From the NCBI RefSeq assembly GCF_007859865.1, contig NZ_SJPI01000001.1, positions 248,001 to 312,000 of the forward strand: a stretch of 64,000 nucleotides of DNA, read 5' to 3'. This stretch comes from Rubripirellula amarantea. GTDB lineage: Bacteria; Planctomycetota; Planctomycetia; Pirellulales; Pirellulaceae. The first letter of the stretch is position 1. Every line of letters begins with the position of its first letter. Under the pieces are notes generated by a model, which saw only the letters and a program-made list of their open reading frames with translations, had not been told where the DNA came from and ran no database searches. Shown in pieces: positions 1-9,516 of this stretch. The translations under genes and the position numbers were made by a program.

Positions 1-2
1 CG

Positions 3-770
3 ATCTACCATCCCGATCACGGGATTTGTCCGGTCGATCTGTCCGATGATCAGTTCTATACCACCAAGGTTGAACCAAACGATACGTGGCTGCCCATGCC
101 CGAACGTTTGTTGCCCCCGGTTCCCAATCCCGAGAAAATCATTTGCATTGGGTTGAACTATCGCGACCACGCCATCGAGACTGGGTCGGATATCCCGACC
201 GAACCAGTTGTGTTTAGCAAGTTCAACACCGCCTTGGTGGGACACGGCGATGCGATCATCCTGCCAAAGGTCGCAAACCGAGTTGACTATGAAGCTGAAT
301 TGGTAGTGGTGATCGGCAAGTCAGGTCGACACGTCCACGTCAACGACGCAATGGACCACGTATTTGGATTCACGTGTGGCCACGACGTGTCAGCGCGTGA
401 TTGGCAAAAAGGGCGTCCCGGTGGTCAATGGTTGCTGGGAAAGTCGTTTGATACGTTCGCTCCGCTGGGCCCGTGCTTGGTGTCCAAGGACGAGATCCCG
501 GACCCAGCCAACGTCCGAGTGCGAATGCATCTCAATGGCGACGTGGTTCAAGACAGCACCACAGCTCAGTTGATATTTGACATCCCGACGCTGATCAGTC
601 ACCTGTCGCAGATTGTCACCTTGAAGGCCGGTGATTTGATTTACACCGGTACACCGCCAGGCGTTGGTGCAGCCAGGAATCCCCCCGTCTTCCTAGCCCC
701 GGGCGACCAATGCGCCGTAGAAATCGACGGCATCGGTCGGTTAGAAAACGTTTGCCAAGCTGAGGCGTGA
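3..770 (+). CDS. Fumarylacetoacetate hydrolase family protein, 5'-truncated by the window edge
   Basis: The frame is open to the first bases of the window, so the true start lies outside it; an internal ATG at 96 leaves out about 30 upstream in-frame residues. The visible part carries the FAH-fold signature: GLNYRDHA near the start of the catalytic domain, the metal-ligand segment [18 protein letters not shown], the [12 protein letters not shown] loop and the terminal [13 protein letters not shown]. The family cleaves C-C bonds of acylpyruvates or related beta-diketo acids with a divalent metal in the cytoplasm. The N-terminal extension plus a C-terminal FAH domain fits the 2-hydroxyhepta-2,4-diene-1,7-dioate isomerase / acylpyruvase group, but the substrate cannot be decided from sequence. 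It converges on the next gene with about 150 bp between them, in which no strong terminator was found. Confidence 0.85.
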   Translation: MYHPDHGICPVDLSDDQFYTTKVEPNDTWLPMPERLLPPVPNPEKIICIGLNYRDHAIETGSDIPTEPVVFSKFNTALVGHGDAIILPKVANRVDYEAELVVVIGKSGRHVHVNDAMDHVFGFTCGHDVSARDWQKGRPGGQWLLGKSFDTFAPLGPCLVSKDEIPDPANVRVRMHLNGDVVQDSTTAQLIFDIPTLISHLSQIVTLKAGDLIYTGTPPGVGAARNPPVFLAPGDQCAVEIDGIGRLENVCQAEA

Positions 771-918
771 CAACGCTTGGGCAGGGACGAATTGTCGTGT
801 TGCCGGTGCAGTATTGCCGGCGCACTGTTGCCATGGCAGTATGCCAACACAACATCGACCCAGCTTTGCTGCGTCATCTTTAAATGACTTCGCAAGCTAG
901 TCGCGATGGTGATCGACA

Positions 919-2676
919 CTAACGTAGCGATCCCATCACGGCACTTCGCAGACGACTGCCGATCATTTCGACCTCGTCGGTGTTGCCAACCTTGCTTAAC
1001 ACTTTTGTTCGCATCTCTTCGATGGAAGCGTCTGCACTGGCTAATAACGTGCGGGCTTCGCCAGCCTGTTCGCTGAGCCATTGTCGAAGTGCCATCGTTT
1101 GCTCAGCGTGAACCTTGTTCACCTCGGCCGCCAACTTCTCTTTCGAAGCACGCAATTGATCGGCCACCGCATCTTCGCCAGCCCGACGCAAGATCTGGCC
1201 AAGGTTGGTGTTCATATTCAGATCGAGTTTTTTCCAGGTACCTGAAAAGTTTGCGTCGACTTCAATGCGATCAACTGCAGCAAGACTGTTGCGGAGCGAT
1301 TCAACACCCGCCTTGCCGGCGAACTTATCAGCTACGTTGAGGTCAAGTTGTACTCCCGTTTGTTTGCTGACGAACCGACCTTCAACGGCATCACCTTCGG
1401 TGCGAATTTGAACCCACAATTCTCGCTTGCCGCCACTGACGGCGACCGCTGAACCACCCTTACCAAGTTTCATTGGCTTGGCATTCATTTCAGGCCAGTG
1501 CAGTGTCATCAGGTCAACATCGTTGCCCATTCGACGATCACGCACGTACTCCACTCGCATCGAATCAGGGCCATCTAAGTTCAAACGAGCTCGAGTCGGT
1601 TCGGCCAACAGGTCGGGGCTCGGCGTCATATTTTCAACCACGCCGGTCATTTCGTAGATGTCACCGCCCGCTCGCATGGTGCCACCAATTTCACATCGGC
1701 GGACCATCAAACTCGGACGAGCAACCGAACTCAAATCGTAATCTTCACCACGAGTCCGCTCGGTCTCTGGCGCGACGATGGTGTAGTTGGCAAGCGTCCG
1801 ACCTCCATCGAGATACGATTTCACTTGAGCAATTTGATCTCGCACTGAACTGGCGATGATATCGACGCCAAATTCGCCGGCACCGGTTAAATCGCCGGGA
1901 ACGTACCGGTCAACCTTTTCCATGTCGATTCGCTTGGCTTCGTCGAGTGCAGCAAGGTCCGTCTGCAGTTGCCCGGGCAGTCCATCGATCGTGGTGCGAA
2001 TTTGAAGTAGTTCATCACGAGCGGCACGTGCTTCGGCGAGGGTGCGTTGCAATTCTTCCCAGTCGCGAAGAGGATTGTCGATGCCGCGAGCACGATCACG
2101 AATTTCGCGAATGCTTTGTTCCAAGGCTCGAGCGCGGTCCGTCATGTTCGCGTATTCGGTTTCCCAGCGAGCACGGATTTCTTTGCTGCGGCGAAGGGTT
2201 TCGAGATCACCGACAACGGCATCGGCGGTGTCAGATAGTTTGTCACTGGCATCGCCGACCAAGCGATCGAGCATCGATGGACCGGTGCTTTCGACTTCTT
2301 CCTCAGGCTCTTTTTCGAGGTGTCCCGAGCTCTCACGACGGGTGCCAATCTTCAATCCCGTGATGCGACCATCACTGGCAACCCAGCGACGTTGCATCAA
2401 CGCTTGGCCATCGATGACCAATTCGATCGAGTCGGCAACCACGGCGTCACGCATTTCCTTGTCGTCACGCGGATCAGCGATATGAACATCGAGATACTGC
2501 ACTCGAGGCGGGAACAAGCCCACCTTGGTATTAGCAATCTCGGCTTTTGCGCCAGTCGCTTGCTCGATTCCTCGAACCGTAACATAGCTGGCAACGGGAC
2601 CGAGTCCGAAGCCCAACAATACAACAATGGCGACAACGACAATCAGCCGTGTCAAAACGAATGTCCAGCGAATCAT
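919..2676 (-). CDS. TIGR03545 family membrane-anchored protein (AsmA-like character)
   Basis: A 585-residue protein with one N-terminal transmembrane segment (about residues 8-30) followed by a long periplasm-facing region. It begins like an AsmA/large lipid-transfer-type protein (VASYVTVRGIEQATGAKAEI), then has a charged coiled-coil stretch (about residues 150-270) and a beta-rich C-terminal half with an acidic/Ala-rich helical end. The sequence and its partner match the uncharacterised TIGR03545 family, which is found next to TIGR03546 proteins. The start overlaps the stop of the upstream gene by ATGA (2673-2676), indicating translational coupling. Family assignment is by recognition; the function is unknown. 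A role in envelope or lipid handling is inference from the AsmA-like architecture only. Confidence 0.75.
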   Translation of the reverse strand: MIRWTFVLTRLIVVVAIVVLLGFGLGPVASYVTVRGIEQATGAKAEIANTKVGLFPPRVQYLDVHIADPRDDKEMRDAVVADSIELVIDGQALMQRRWVASDGRITGLKIGTRRESSGHLEKEPEEEVESTGPSMLDRLVGDASDKLSDTADAVVGDLETLRRSKEIRARWETEYANMTDRARALEQSIREIRDRARGIDNPLRDWEELQRTLAEARAARDELLQIRTTIDGLPGQLQTDLAALDEAKRIDMEKVDRYVPGDLTGAGEFGVDIIASSVRDQIAQVKSYLDGGRTLANYTIVAPETERTRGEDYDLSSVARPSLMVRRCEIGGTMRAGGDIYEMTGVVENMTPSPDLLAEPTRARLNLDGPDSMRVEYVRDRRMGNDVDLMTLHWPEMNAKPMKLGKGGSAVAVSGGKRELWVQIRTEGDAVEGRFVSKQTGVQLDLNVADKFAGKAGVESLRNSLAAVDRIEVDANFSGTWKKLDLNMNTNLGQILRRAGEDAVADQLRASKEKLAAEVNKVHAEQTMALRQWLSEQAGEARTLLASADASIEEMRTKVLSKVGNTDEVEMIGSRLRSAVMGSLR

Positions 2677-3569
2677 GCTACGTTCCTTTGCTGCGAGTCT
2701 CGCAATTGGCGAAGCAGATAGTTCAGTGCTTCGTCCATCGGCTGAGCTTCATTGTCGGCGACCTTGCGATCCGCGACTGGCGATGCAGATGTGTCAGATG
2801 AATTTTGGTGGGCGTCCGCGGAATCTTTGACGCGGATGACGTCGATACGAGTTTCGACCGTGCTTCGGTGGTCACTATGCGAAGCAGGTGCAGCGATACC
2901 CACAGGTGGATCGGTCCGTTGGATCTCAACGAAATGAATCGGCTCGCCGTCTGCCTTTTCAGATCGCGTTGGGCGAGGACTTGGTTGGTCTTGCTGATCG
3001 CGTCGCGGCGATGGGACACCAACCTGGCCGTGATCGACGTAGGTGATCTCGTCGGACGAACTTCGCTGACGACGTTTTTTTGTGGTTGCTTTTGCTTCGC
3101 CCAAGTCACCTTGCTCAGTCTCGTCTTGAGCATTGACCTTGGGTGCGAACATCCTAAAAACGGGATACGTGATCAAGAAAATCGGCAGCAACGCGACCAA
3201 GCCGATGGTGAAACTTCCTAGCACGACGGTGTTGTTTAGATCCGTCCAAGGCACCATGGGAAATTCCCAAACCTGCATCGCGATGGGCGAGATCTTTTCG
3301 TGATTGAGCATGGTTTCGCCAAGTGTGTGCGAAACCGGATCAAGCTTGGTTGCCAAGAACGAGACACCGACGGCGGTAAGTGCTGCCATCGCATGGTTAA
3401 GCCTAAGCGACAGAACCACAAAAAGAATCGCGACAGCGAGCAAGTTGCCGTGCGGAACGATTCCCAGCAGCACGCCAAAGGCGACGGCCCAAGCGAGCTG
3501 CGACGGGTACTTACGTCCCGCAATCGCCTTTCGCACAAAGCCAATCAGTTTTATCGTCCAAAGGATCAT
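2673..3569 (-). CDS. TIGR03546 family integral membrane protein
   Basis: A 298-residue protein. The first 150 residues hold three to four hydrophobic helices (around 25-60, 62-75 and 115-140) with the GVLLGIVPHGNLLA segment typical of TIGR03546/DUF2062-like proteins. The C-terminal half (residues 150-298) is hydrophilic, rich in Asp, Arg, Gln and Ser, and probably disordered. It is the upstream member of a two-gene unit with the TIGR03545 gene, overlapping by four bases. The conserved pairing suggests that the two products act together at the inner membrane. Function is not known. The long polar tail is an addition to the short family core. Confidence 0.75.
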   Translation of the reverse strand: MILWTIKLIGFVRKAIAGRKYPSQLAWAVAFGVLLGIVPHGNLLAVAILFVVLSLRLNHAMAALTAVGVSFLATKLDPVSHTLGETMLNHEKISPIAMQVWEFPMVPWTDLNNTVVLGSFTIGLVALLPIFLITYPVFRMFAPKVNAQDETEQGDLGEAKATTKKRRQRSSSDEITYVDHGQVGVPSPRRDQQDQPSPRPTRSEKADGEPIHFVEIQRTDPPVGIAAPASHSDHRSTVETRIDVIRVKDSADAHQNSSDTSASPVADRKVADNEAQPMDEALNYLLRQLRDSQQRNVA

Positions 3570-3937
3570 CGAGCTTGCGCCTCCATGCGCTAGGATTGTT
3601 CCTCGAAATCACTCACGAACATGCGTACAGAGCCCTTTCGAGTGGACATTCATTCGTTGTTATCGGCAAACTTTGCCTGTTCATTCAATACAAGCCGCAA
3701 ATTTTATCAGAGGAGCAGTTTCACGATGGTTTGCGGCAATGGGGTTTCGCAAGTGAAACTGCAATCACGTGCGTCCGTAGCCGAATACGTCTCGATTTGA
3801 GAGACTGTTACTGCTTTTGACCAAACGTGTCAAAGCGCTGGGCGACACTGTTCTGCCTGGATAGAAATCAATCCGGAAGCACGTTGTCCTCCTGAGGCTG
3901 ACGTTAGTCGACTCGCAGACTCGATCGGTAGGGAACC
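3570..3937. other. Divergent intergenic region between the TIGR03546 gene and the addB-like gene
   Basis: About 370 bp separating two divergently transcribed units, so promoters for both probably lie here. A short open frame (3575-3820, 81 codons) shows no recognisable protein features and is not called. A GGGA-type ribosome-binding site (TAGGGA) lies just before the GTG at 3938. No repeat, riboswitch or clear promoter box was recognised. Confidence 0.4.
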
Positions 3938-6829
3938 GTGAAACAAAACTTACGTGAAACGATTTACTTGGGCTGGGACGCTCCCTTGTTGCCAGCGGCC
4001 GTGCAAACCTTGATCAGTCGGTTTCAAGTCGATGATCGAGTTGAGCTCGAAAACGTGCTGTGCGTTCTTCCAACCGCTCGCGGCGCCAATCGTTTGAAAA
4101 AGCTGCTCTTCGATGCGACCGCTTCAGCATCCTTAATGCTAGAGCTACCCACCATCATTACCACCGGCGAGCTTCCTGAACGGCTCTATCATCCTAACTA
4201 TCCAGCCGCATTAGAGTTTGAACAAACGCTGGCCTGGGCGGGGGTACTGCGTCACACGCATGCTGATGATCTAAAGGTTTTGGTGCCGAGCCTACCAACG
4301 GAAGATGCCGTTGGCGCTTGGTTGGAACTCGCCGGCACCATTCGCAGACTGCACGGTGAGCTTTCCACTAGTATGCTTTCGTTTGACGACGTTGCCGGTC
4401 AAGCAGAAACCGACGGAGAAAAACGCCGCTGGGAACTATTGGCGACGCTTTCGCACCAGTACGAAACGGAACTCGAACGAGTGCAGCTTGCCGATCCCGA
4501 CAATGCTCGGATCGATGCAATTCAAAAGCGATCATGCCGCTGCGATCAAACCATCGTGCTGATCGGAACCAGCGACATGAGCGATTTGTTGTTGCGGATG
4601 TTGGAGGTGGCCAAAGCGGACGTGATTGCGATGGTGGCGGCGCCGAAAAGCATGGCCAATCGATTTGACAAGTTCGGCTGCGTTCACACCGAGCGATGGC
4701 TCGAACACGAATTGCCACTTAACGATGAACACCTCGTTCCTGCGGACGATATTTCTGACCAAGCGGTCGCGGTTGCTCAATCGCTTGACGAACAAATCAA
4801 AGTCGTGGGCCATCGAGAAAGCGGCCAACGCGTCGTGATTGGCGTCACCGACGAAACTCACGTTGGGCCGGTAGAAATGGAACTTCGAGGATCGGGACAT
4901 CACACTTTTCGTGGACTCGGTTGGACCGTTGCCTCGACTTCAATCGGAAGGCTGTTCGATTTGACGTCGGCTCACTTGCAGCTTCGCACGTGGCGAACGT
5001 TGGCTGCTTTGGTTCGTCATTCCCACGTGGCTCACCAGATTACTCAGTCGCTTGAACTGGAAAACTCCGCCAAGTGGATCGAAAACTTAGACGGGTTGTT
5101 GGCGAATCACTATCCTACGCGCATCGACGGCGAACTTCCCACGGTTGCGATTAGCAGGCACTCCGTAGCGATCGAGGTCGCGAAGTGGGTCGACCAATGG
5201 CTTCAACCGTTTTGGGGTGGCCTAGGTAAAACATCAGCAGGCAAAAAATCAGCGAGTAGAAAGTCAGCAACCAAAACGATCGGCGGCTGGTGTAGCACGA
5301 TCGCAGATTGGCTGGACTCGGTGCCATCGCCGCTACCGGAGCACCAATCGCACCGCACGTCGATGGCTACTCACGCGGCGAAAACACTCTTGCAGAGGTT
5401 TGCATCACTCAATTCTGACTTGGACCTGACCGTGACCGGGGGAATTGCGATGGAGATGATGTCGGTACGACTTGCCGACCTGCGAGTGGTGGGCACGCCC
5501 GACGCCAATGACATTGAGATCATCGGTTGGCTGGATTTGGCTCTTGATGACGCTGATGCGATGACCGTGATCGGATTTAATCACCCGTTCGTCCCGTCGG
5601 CGGTGACCAGCGACCCGTTCTTGCCAGGTTCATTGCGCACGATGTTGCGAATGGCGGACAACGATCGACGATTTGCTCGTGACATTTACGCCGCGCAGTT
5701 GGTTCTTTCGACGCGACGGCACACGCGATTCATCGTTGGTAAAAACGGTGCCGACGGTTCGCCCACACCCCCAAGTCGTTTGATCGCCGCAGCTCCCAAA
5801 CCCGACATCGCTCGACGTGTCCGCAATTTGCTTGAGGGGAAACGCGAACTGGCACAGGTTGTTCATAGCTGGGACAAAGGACCCGACGTTACTCATCTGC
5901 CCATTCCAAAATTTGACCTTTCCAAAGAACGGAAATCGGCCAGCGATCCGATCGTCAAGGTCATGAGCGTTACGGCGTTTCGCGACTACCTGACCTGTCC
6001 GTATCGCTTTTACATACGCCACGTATTGAAATACAAACCACTTGATGATGAAGGGCGTGAACTAGCGGCGAATCAATTCGGTGATCTCGTTCACGGAGCG
6101 TTAGAAGACTTTGGCAACTCGCCTTACAAAGGCGAATCAAGCGTTTCCAAAATTGAAGCGGCTTTGTTGGAATACTTACACGCTTACGCTGATCGCTACT
6201 ATGGCGGGGACACGTCGATGGCAGTGACGTTGCAAGTCACGCAAGCTGAACGTCGGCTTAAGGCGGTTGCCATTGAACAAGCCCAACGCATTGAACAAGG
6301 CTGGACCATCCACGCAACCGAAGCATCGGTCAGCGAATCGGCGGGAGCGTGCATCACGGTCCCCGAAGGAAAGATGGGAATCCGCGGACGCTTCGACCGC
6401 ATCGACTTTCATGCTCAAACTGGACGCTGGGCGATTTTGGACTACAAAACGCATGGACATTCACCCGAGAAAAAACACTTCAAAAAGATTGATGGTGTTC
6501 CCACTTGGATCGACCTGCAATTGCCTCTGTATCGGATGATGATTCCATATTTGGATCTTGGGAAGGATGCGTCGCCCGCTAACGTCGAACTGGGATACTT
6601 CAACGTTAGCGAGAAAGACGAGGAAACAAAAATCAATCTGGCAACGTTTACGCCAGAGCAATTAGACGAGGCCGATGAAATTATCTGTCGGTGTGTATCG
6701 GGTGTGCTTCGCGAGGAATTTGAACCGACCGACCAACACGTTGACTTCGACGACTACAGCATGATTCTTCAGACCGGCATCGCAGACCGAATGCTTGACC
6801 GAGATGAAGTGTGGGGGCAAGGCGAATGA
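3938..6829 (+). CDS. addB: AddB-like PD-(D/E)XK nuclease / inactive-helicase subunit
   Basis: 963 residues, GTG start preceded by TAGGGA. The N-terminal two thirds resemble the degenerate helicase region of AddB/RexB-type proteins. No Walker A is visible. The C-terminal quarter is a RecB-family nuclease: SVTAFRDYLTCPYRFY (about residue 675 onward), a conserved HGALE-type helix, then GRFDRID (about 815) and AILDYKT (about 832-838), giving the D...D-x-K catalytic set. Many AddB proteins bind a 4Fe-4S cluster with one Cys before and three after the nuclease core. Here the first Cys (in TCPYRFY) is present, but no CxxCx(n)C triad follows at the C-terminus. Overlap with the next gene is ATGA. Together with the downstream genes it should process double-strand DNA ends. 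Identification rests on nuclease motifs and gene order; the N-terminal part is divergent. Confidence 0.8.
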   Translation: MKQNLRETIYLGWDAPLLPAAVQTLISRFQVDDRVELENVLCVLPTARGANRLKKLLFDATASASLMLELPTIITTGELPERLYHPNYPAALEFEQTLAWAGVLRHTHADDLKVLVPSLPTEDAVGAWLELAGTIRRLHGELSTSMLSFDDVAGQAETDGEKRRWELLATLSHQYETELERVQLADPDNARIDAIQKRSCRCDQTIVLIGTSDMSDLLLRMLEVAKADVIAMVAAPKSMANRFDKFGCVHTERWLEHELPLNDEHLVPADDISDQAVAVAQSLDEQIKVVGHRESGQRVVIGVTDETHVGPVEMELRGSGHHTFRGLGWTVASTSIGRLFDLTSAHLQLRTWRTLAALVRHSHVAHQITQSLELENSAKWIENLDGLLANHYPTRIDGELPTVAISRHSVAIEVAKWVDQWLQPFWGGLGKTSAGKKSASRKSATKTIGGWCSTIADWLDSVPSPLPEHQSHRTSMATHAAKTLLQRFASLNSDLDLTVTGGIAMEMMSVRLADLRVVGTPDANDIEIIGWLDLALDDADAMTVIGFNHPFVPSAVTSDPFLPGSLRTMLRMADNDRRFARDIYAAQLVLSTRRHTRFIVGKNGADGSPTPPSRLIAAAPKPDIARRVRNLLEGKRELAQVVHSWDKGPDVTHLPIPKFDLSKERKSASDPIVKVMSVTAFRDYLTCPYRFYIRHVLKYKPLDDEGRELAANQFGDLVHGALEDFGNSPYKGESSVSKIEAALLEYLHAYADRYYGGDTSMAVTLQVTQAERRLKAVAIEQAQRIEQGWTIHATEASVSESAGACITVPEGKMGIRGRFDRIDFHAQTGRWAILDYKTHGHSPEKKHFKKIDGVPTWIDLQLPLYRMMIPYLDLGKDASPANVELGYFNVSEKDEETKINLATFTPEQLDEADEIICRCVSGVLREEFEPTDQHVDFDDYSMILQTGIADRMLDRDEVWGQGE

Positions 6830-9402
6830 GCAAATCGAAACCAGACCCCAATCAAACACTTCTTCAATGGGCTGATGAACGAGACGTTACGGTTGAAAAC
6901 GAAGCCATCGAAGACCGACTCGGCCATCTACAACCGACGCTCGTGCGAGCTTCGGCGGGAAGCGGCAAGACTTACCAACTAACCGCAAGACTGCTTCGAA
7001 TCTTGCTTCAAGGAGCCGCTCCGGAAACGATTCTTGCGACGACGTTCACACGTAAGGCAGCCGGGGAGATCCTCTCTCGCGTATTGATTTCGTTGGCCAA
7101 AGCAGCAGACGAGGACGACGACAAGGCACTTCAATCGCTTCGAGCTCAGGTCGACATTCCCTCGCTCCCGAGAAGCTCTTGCTTGTCGCTGCTCGACAAC
7201 CTGATGCGAAACATTCACCGCTTACGTATTTGCACCCTCGATGCGTTGTTCGCCCAGGCGGCTCGATCGTTCCCGTTCGAACTCAATTTGCCTCCCGCGT
7301 GGCGTTTGACCGATGAAATAGAAGAGGTTTGGATGCGGGAACGGGCGATCGATCAAGTGATTGGAACGCTTGATCGCAGTGAAACGATCGCTCTGCTTTC
7401 GATGCTAGGGCGCGGTGAAGTCAAACGCTCGGTGGTTCGCGAATTGATTGGCGTCGTGGAAACAGCTTATTCGATTCAACGGCAAGCGGGCGAAGAGGCT
7501 TGGAAGAAACTATCGGCGCCGGCATTGCCCGAGAACGAAGTGATCACTCGGGCGGCTGGATTGTTGCTGACCGCCAAACCGAAGCAAAAGACGCTGAAGG
7601 CAAAACTCGAAAAAATGGGCGATGCTTTGCAAGCTCGACAGTTCGCTTGCCTGCATGGTGAAACGCTGATTACGAATATCGCCAAGGCTCGCAGGAGTGG
7701 TGACCCAGTCAAACTTGGTCGCAGTGTCTTCCCGGACGGTTTGGACGAAGCTTTTGACGTACTTTTCGAAATCGCTAAGAGTGAAACGCTACGATTGCTG
7801 CGGGCGCAGAACGAGGCAACCGGAAGCGTACTGCATAACTACGACTACCAAATCGACTCACTCAAACAGAGTGCACGAGCGTTGGGATTTGACGATGTCG
7901 CGATTCGCTTGGCGAGTCAGTTTGCAGCGTTGGACGAACAATCCGTGTCCTCTCGCATGGATGGTGCGGTCGATCACCTGTTGCTTGATGAGTTCCAAGA
8001 TACCTCGCCCGTTCAATGGCAAGTACTTCGGCCACTCGCGATAGCTTGTGCATCGGATCGCGAGGAAGTGAACCCCAATGCGACCGAAGAGGTTCGTCAA
8101 ATCCCTCGTTCATTCTTTTGCGTAGGTGACACGAAACAAGCGATCTACGGATGGCGGGGCGGGGTAGCCCAGATTTTTGACGCGGTCGCCATTGAGGTGC
8201 CTGACGTGGAAGAAAAGAAGCAAAACGAAAGTTTCCGCAGCAGCCCCGTGATTATGGATGGGGTTAACGCGATCTTCAGATGCCTGTCGAAACATCCGAT
8301 CGTTTCCCATGCCGACAAAACGAATAAGGCGGACCGCGGCTATCACGAGGCATTTGCAATCGACAAATTTGCGAAAGACTTTCCCGTGCACGTTACCGCA
8401 AGGAAGGACTTAGCTGGACACGTTCAATTTGTGACATCACGTAAGTGCGAAGGTGATGCAACCGAAAAGCGTATGACTTGCTTTGAAGATGCCGCCCGAA
8501 TCGTCCGGCATATCAATGCGGTCGCCCCTAACCGCAGCATTGGAATCTTGACTCGAACGAACCGCGGCGTTGCCGAGATGATCCTTCTGCTTGAAGCAAT
8601 GGGAGTCGACGTTTCGCAAGAGGGTGGCAACCCGCTGACAGATTCGGCAGCCGTGGAAGTGATTTTGTCGGCGCTGATGATGGCCGACCATCCAGGTGAC
8701 GGCCGTTGGGAACTGCACGTGTCCAGTTCTCCGCTAAGCGAACAGGAAGGGTTTGGGCCAGACTTCGTTCGCAACCTAGTGGAAGAACGCGGGATAGCTG
8801 AAGCAATTGAGTCATTGGCTGCGACAATCGCCCCGGTGTGTGATTCGCGAGATACCATTCGGTTGAAGCAGCTAACGCGATTGGCCTTGGCGTACCAATC
8901 CAACGTGGCCCCGCGACTACGCGACTTTGTACGGTTGGTTCGCGAAAAGCGAGTCGAGCGTCCTCAAGCGGCCAAAGTGCGAGTGATGACGGTTCACCAG
9001 TCCAAAGGGCTAGAATTTGACGCCGTCGTGCTGCCACAATTGGATGGCGATTTAGTTCGCGCCAGCGGTAAGCCTATCGCGATGTCGAAAAAGCTGGGGT
9101 CACCCCCAGAAGGTTTGACGCGTTATCTCAGCCACGACAACTGGCACTTCCTAACGCCGGCTTGGCAGAAAGCGTTCGGTGACGCCACGTGTGCGTCGAT
9201 GACCGAAGCGATGTGCTTGATGTACGTCGCCATGACACGTGCGCGACAAGGCCTTTACATGGTAGTTCCGCCAGCGACGAAGAAATCATACGAGACCAAA
9301 ACGGCCGGCTCGTTGATTTACCACGCGGTAGGCAGTCAGGAAGACCCCACTCAGCCCGAGACGGTGTTATGGGAATTGGGTCAGGATGACTGGTATGTTT
9401 AG
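6826..9402 (+). CDS. addA: AddA-like UvrD/RecB-family helicase lacking a nuclease domain
   Basis: 858 residues from the ATG at 6826, which overlaps the previous stop as ATGA; an in-frame GTG at 6811 is less likely. Superfamily 1A helicase motifs appear in order: Walker A ASAGSGKT (42-49), TTFTRKAA (Ia), LLLDEFQDTSP with D388-E389 (II), VGDTKQAIYGWRGG (III), VMTVHQSKGLEFD (V, about 720-730) and YVAMTRAR (VI, about 800). Typical AddA proteins are about 1,200 residues with a C-terminal nuclease; this one stops soon after motif VI, so DNA cutting would fall to the AddB-like partner alone. In vivo it would unwind DNA from double-strand ends to start recombination. The 114 bp after the stop contain an open stretch in another frame (see findings). 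Confidence 0.85.
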   Translation: MSKSKPDPNQTLLQWADERDVTVENEAIEDRLGHLQPTLVRASAGSGKTYQLTARLLRILLQGAAPETILATTFTRKAAGEILSRVLISLAKAADEDDDKALQSLRAQVDIPSLPRSSCLSLLDNLMRNIHRLRICTLDALFAQAARSFPFELNLPPAWRLTDEIEEVWMRERAIDQVIGTLDRSETIALLSMLGRGEVKRSVVRELIGVVETAYSIQRQAGEEAWKKLSAPALPENEVITRAAGLLLTAKPKQKTLKAKLEKMGDALQARQFACLHGETLITNIAKARRSGDPVKLGRSVFPDGLDEAFDVLFEIAKSETLRLLRAQNEATGSVLHNYDYQIDSLKQSARALGFDDVAIRLASQFAALDEQSVSSRMDGAVDHLLLDEFQDTSPVQWQVLRPLAIACASDREEVNPNATEEVRQIPRSFFCVGDTKQAIYGWRGGVAQIFDAVAIEVPDVEEKKQNESFRSSPVIMDGVNAIFRCLSKHPIVSHADKTNKADRGYHEAFAIDKFAKDFPVHVTARKDLAGHVQFVTSRKCEGDATEKRMTCFEDAARIVRHINAVAPNRSIGILTRTNRGVAEMILLLEAMGVDVSQEGGNPLTDSAAVEVILSALMMADHPGDGRWELHVSSSPLSEQEGFGPDFVRNLVEERGIAEAIESLAATIAPVCDSRDTIRLKQLTRLALAYQSNVAPRLRDFVRLVREKRVERPQAAKVRVMTVHQSKGLEFDAVVLPQLDGDLVRASGKPIAMSKKLGSPPEGLTRYLSHDNWHFLTPAWQKAFGDATCASMTEAMCLMYVAMTRARQGLYMVVPPATKKSYETKTAGSLIYHAVGSQEDPTQPETVLWELGQDDWYV

Positions 9403-9516
9403 TCGTCAAAACAAAACGAAAGTTGTCTGCGTCGCCGTTCTTGAACCCAGTTAAGCCCGACCGAGCAGAGACCTTGTTGGATCTATCAATCGACATCGAA
9501 GAAACCATTTCGCCCT

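Noticed and set aside
3575-3820. An 81-codon frame in the region before the addB-like gene
   Set aside because: No recognisable domain or conserved pattern, and it overlaps the probable divergent promoter region.
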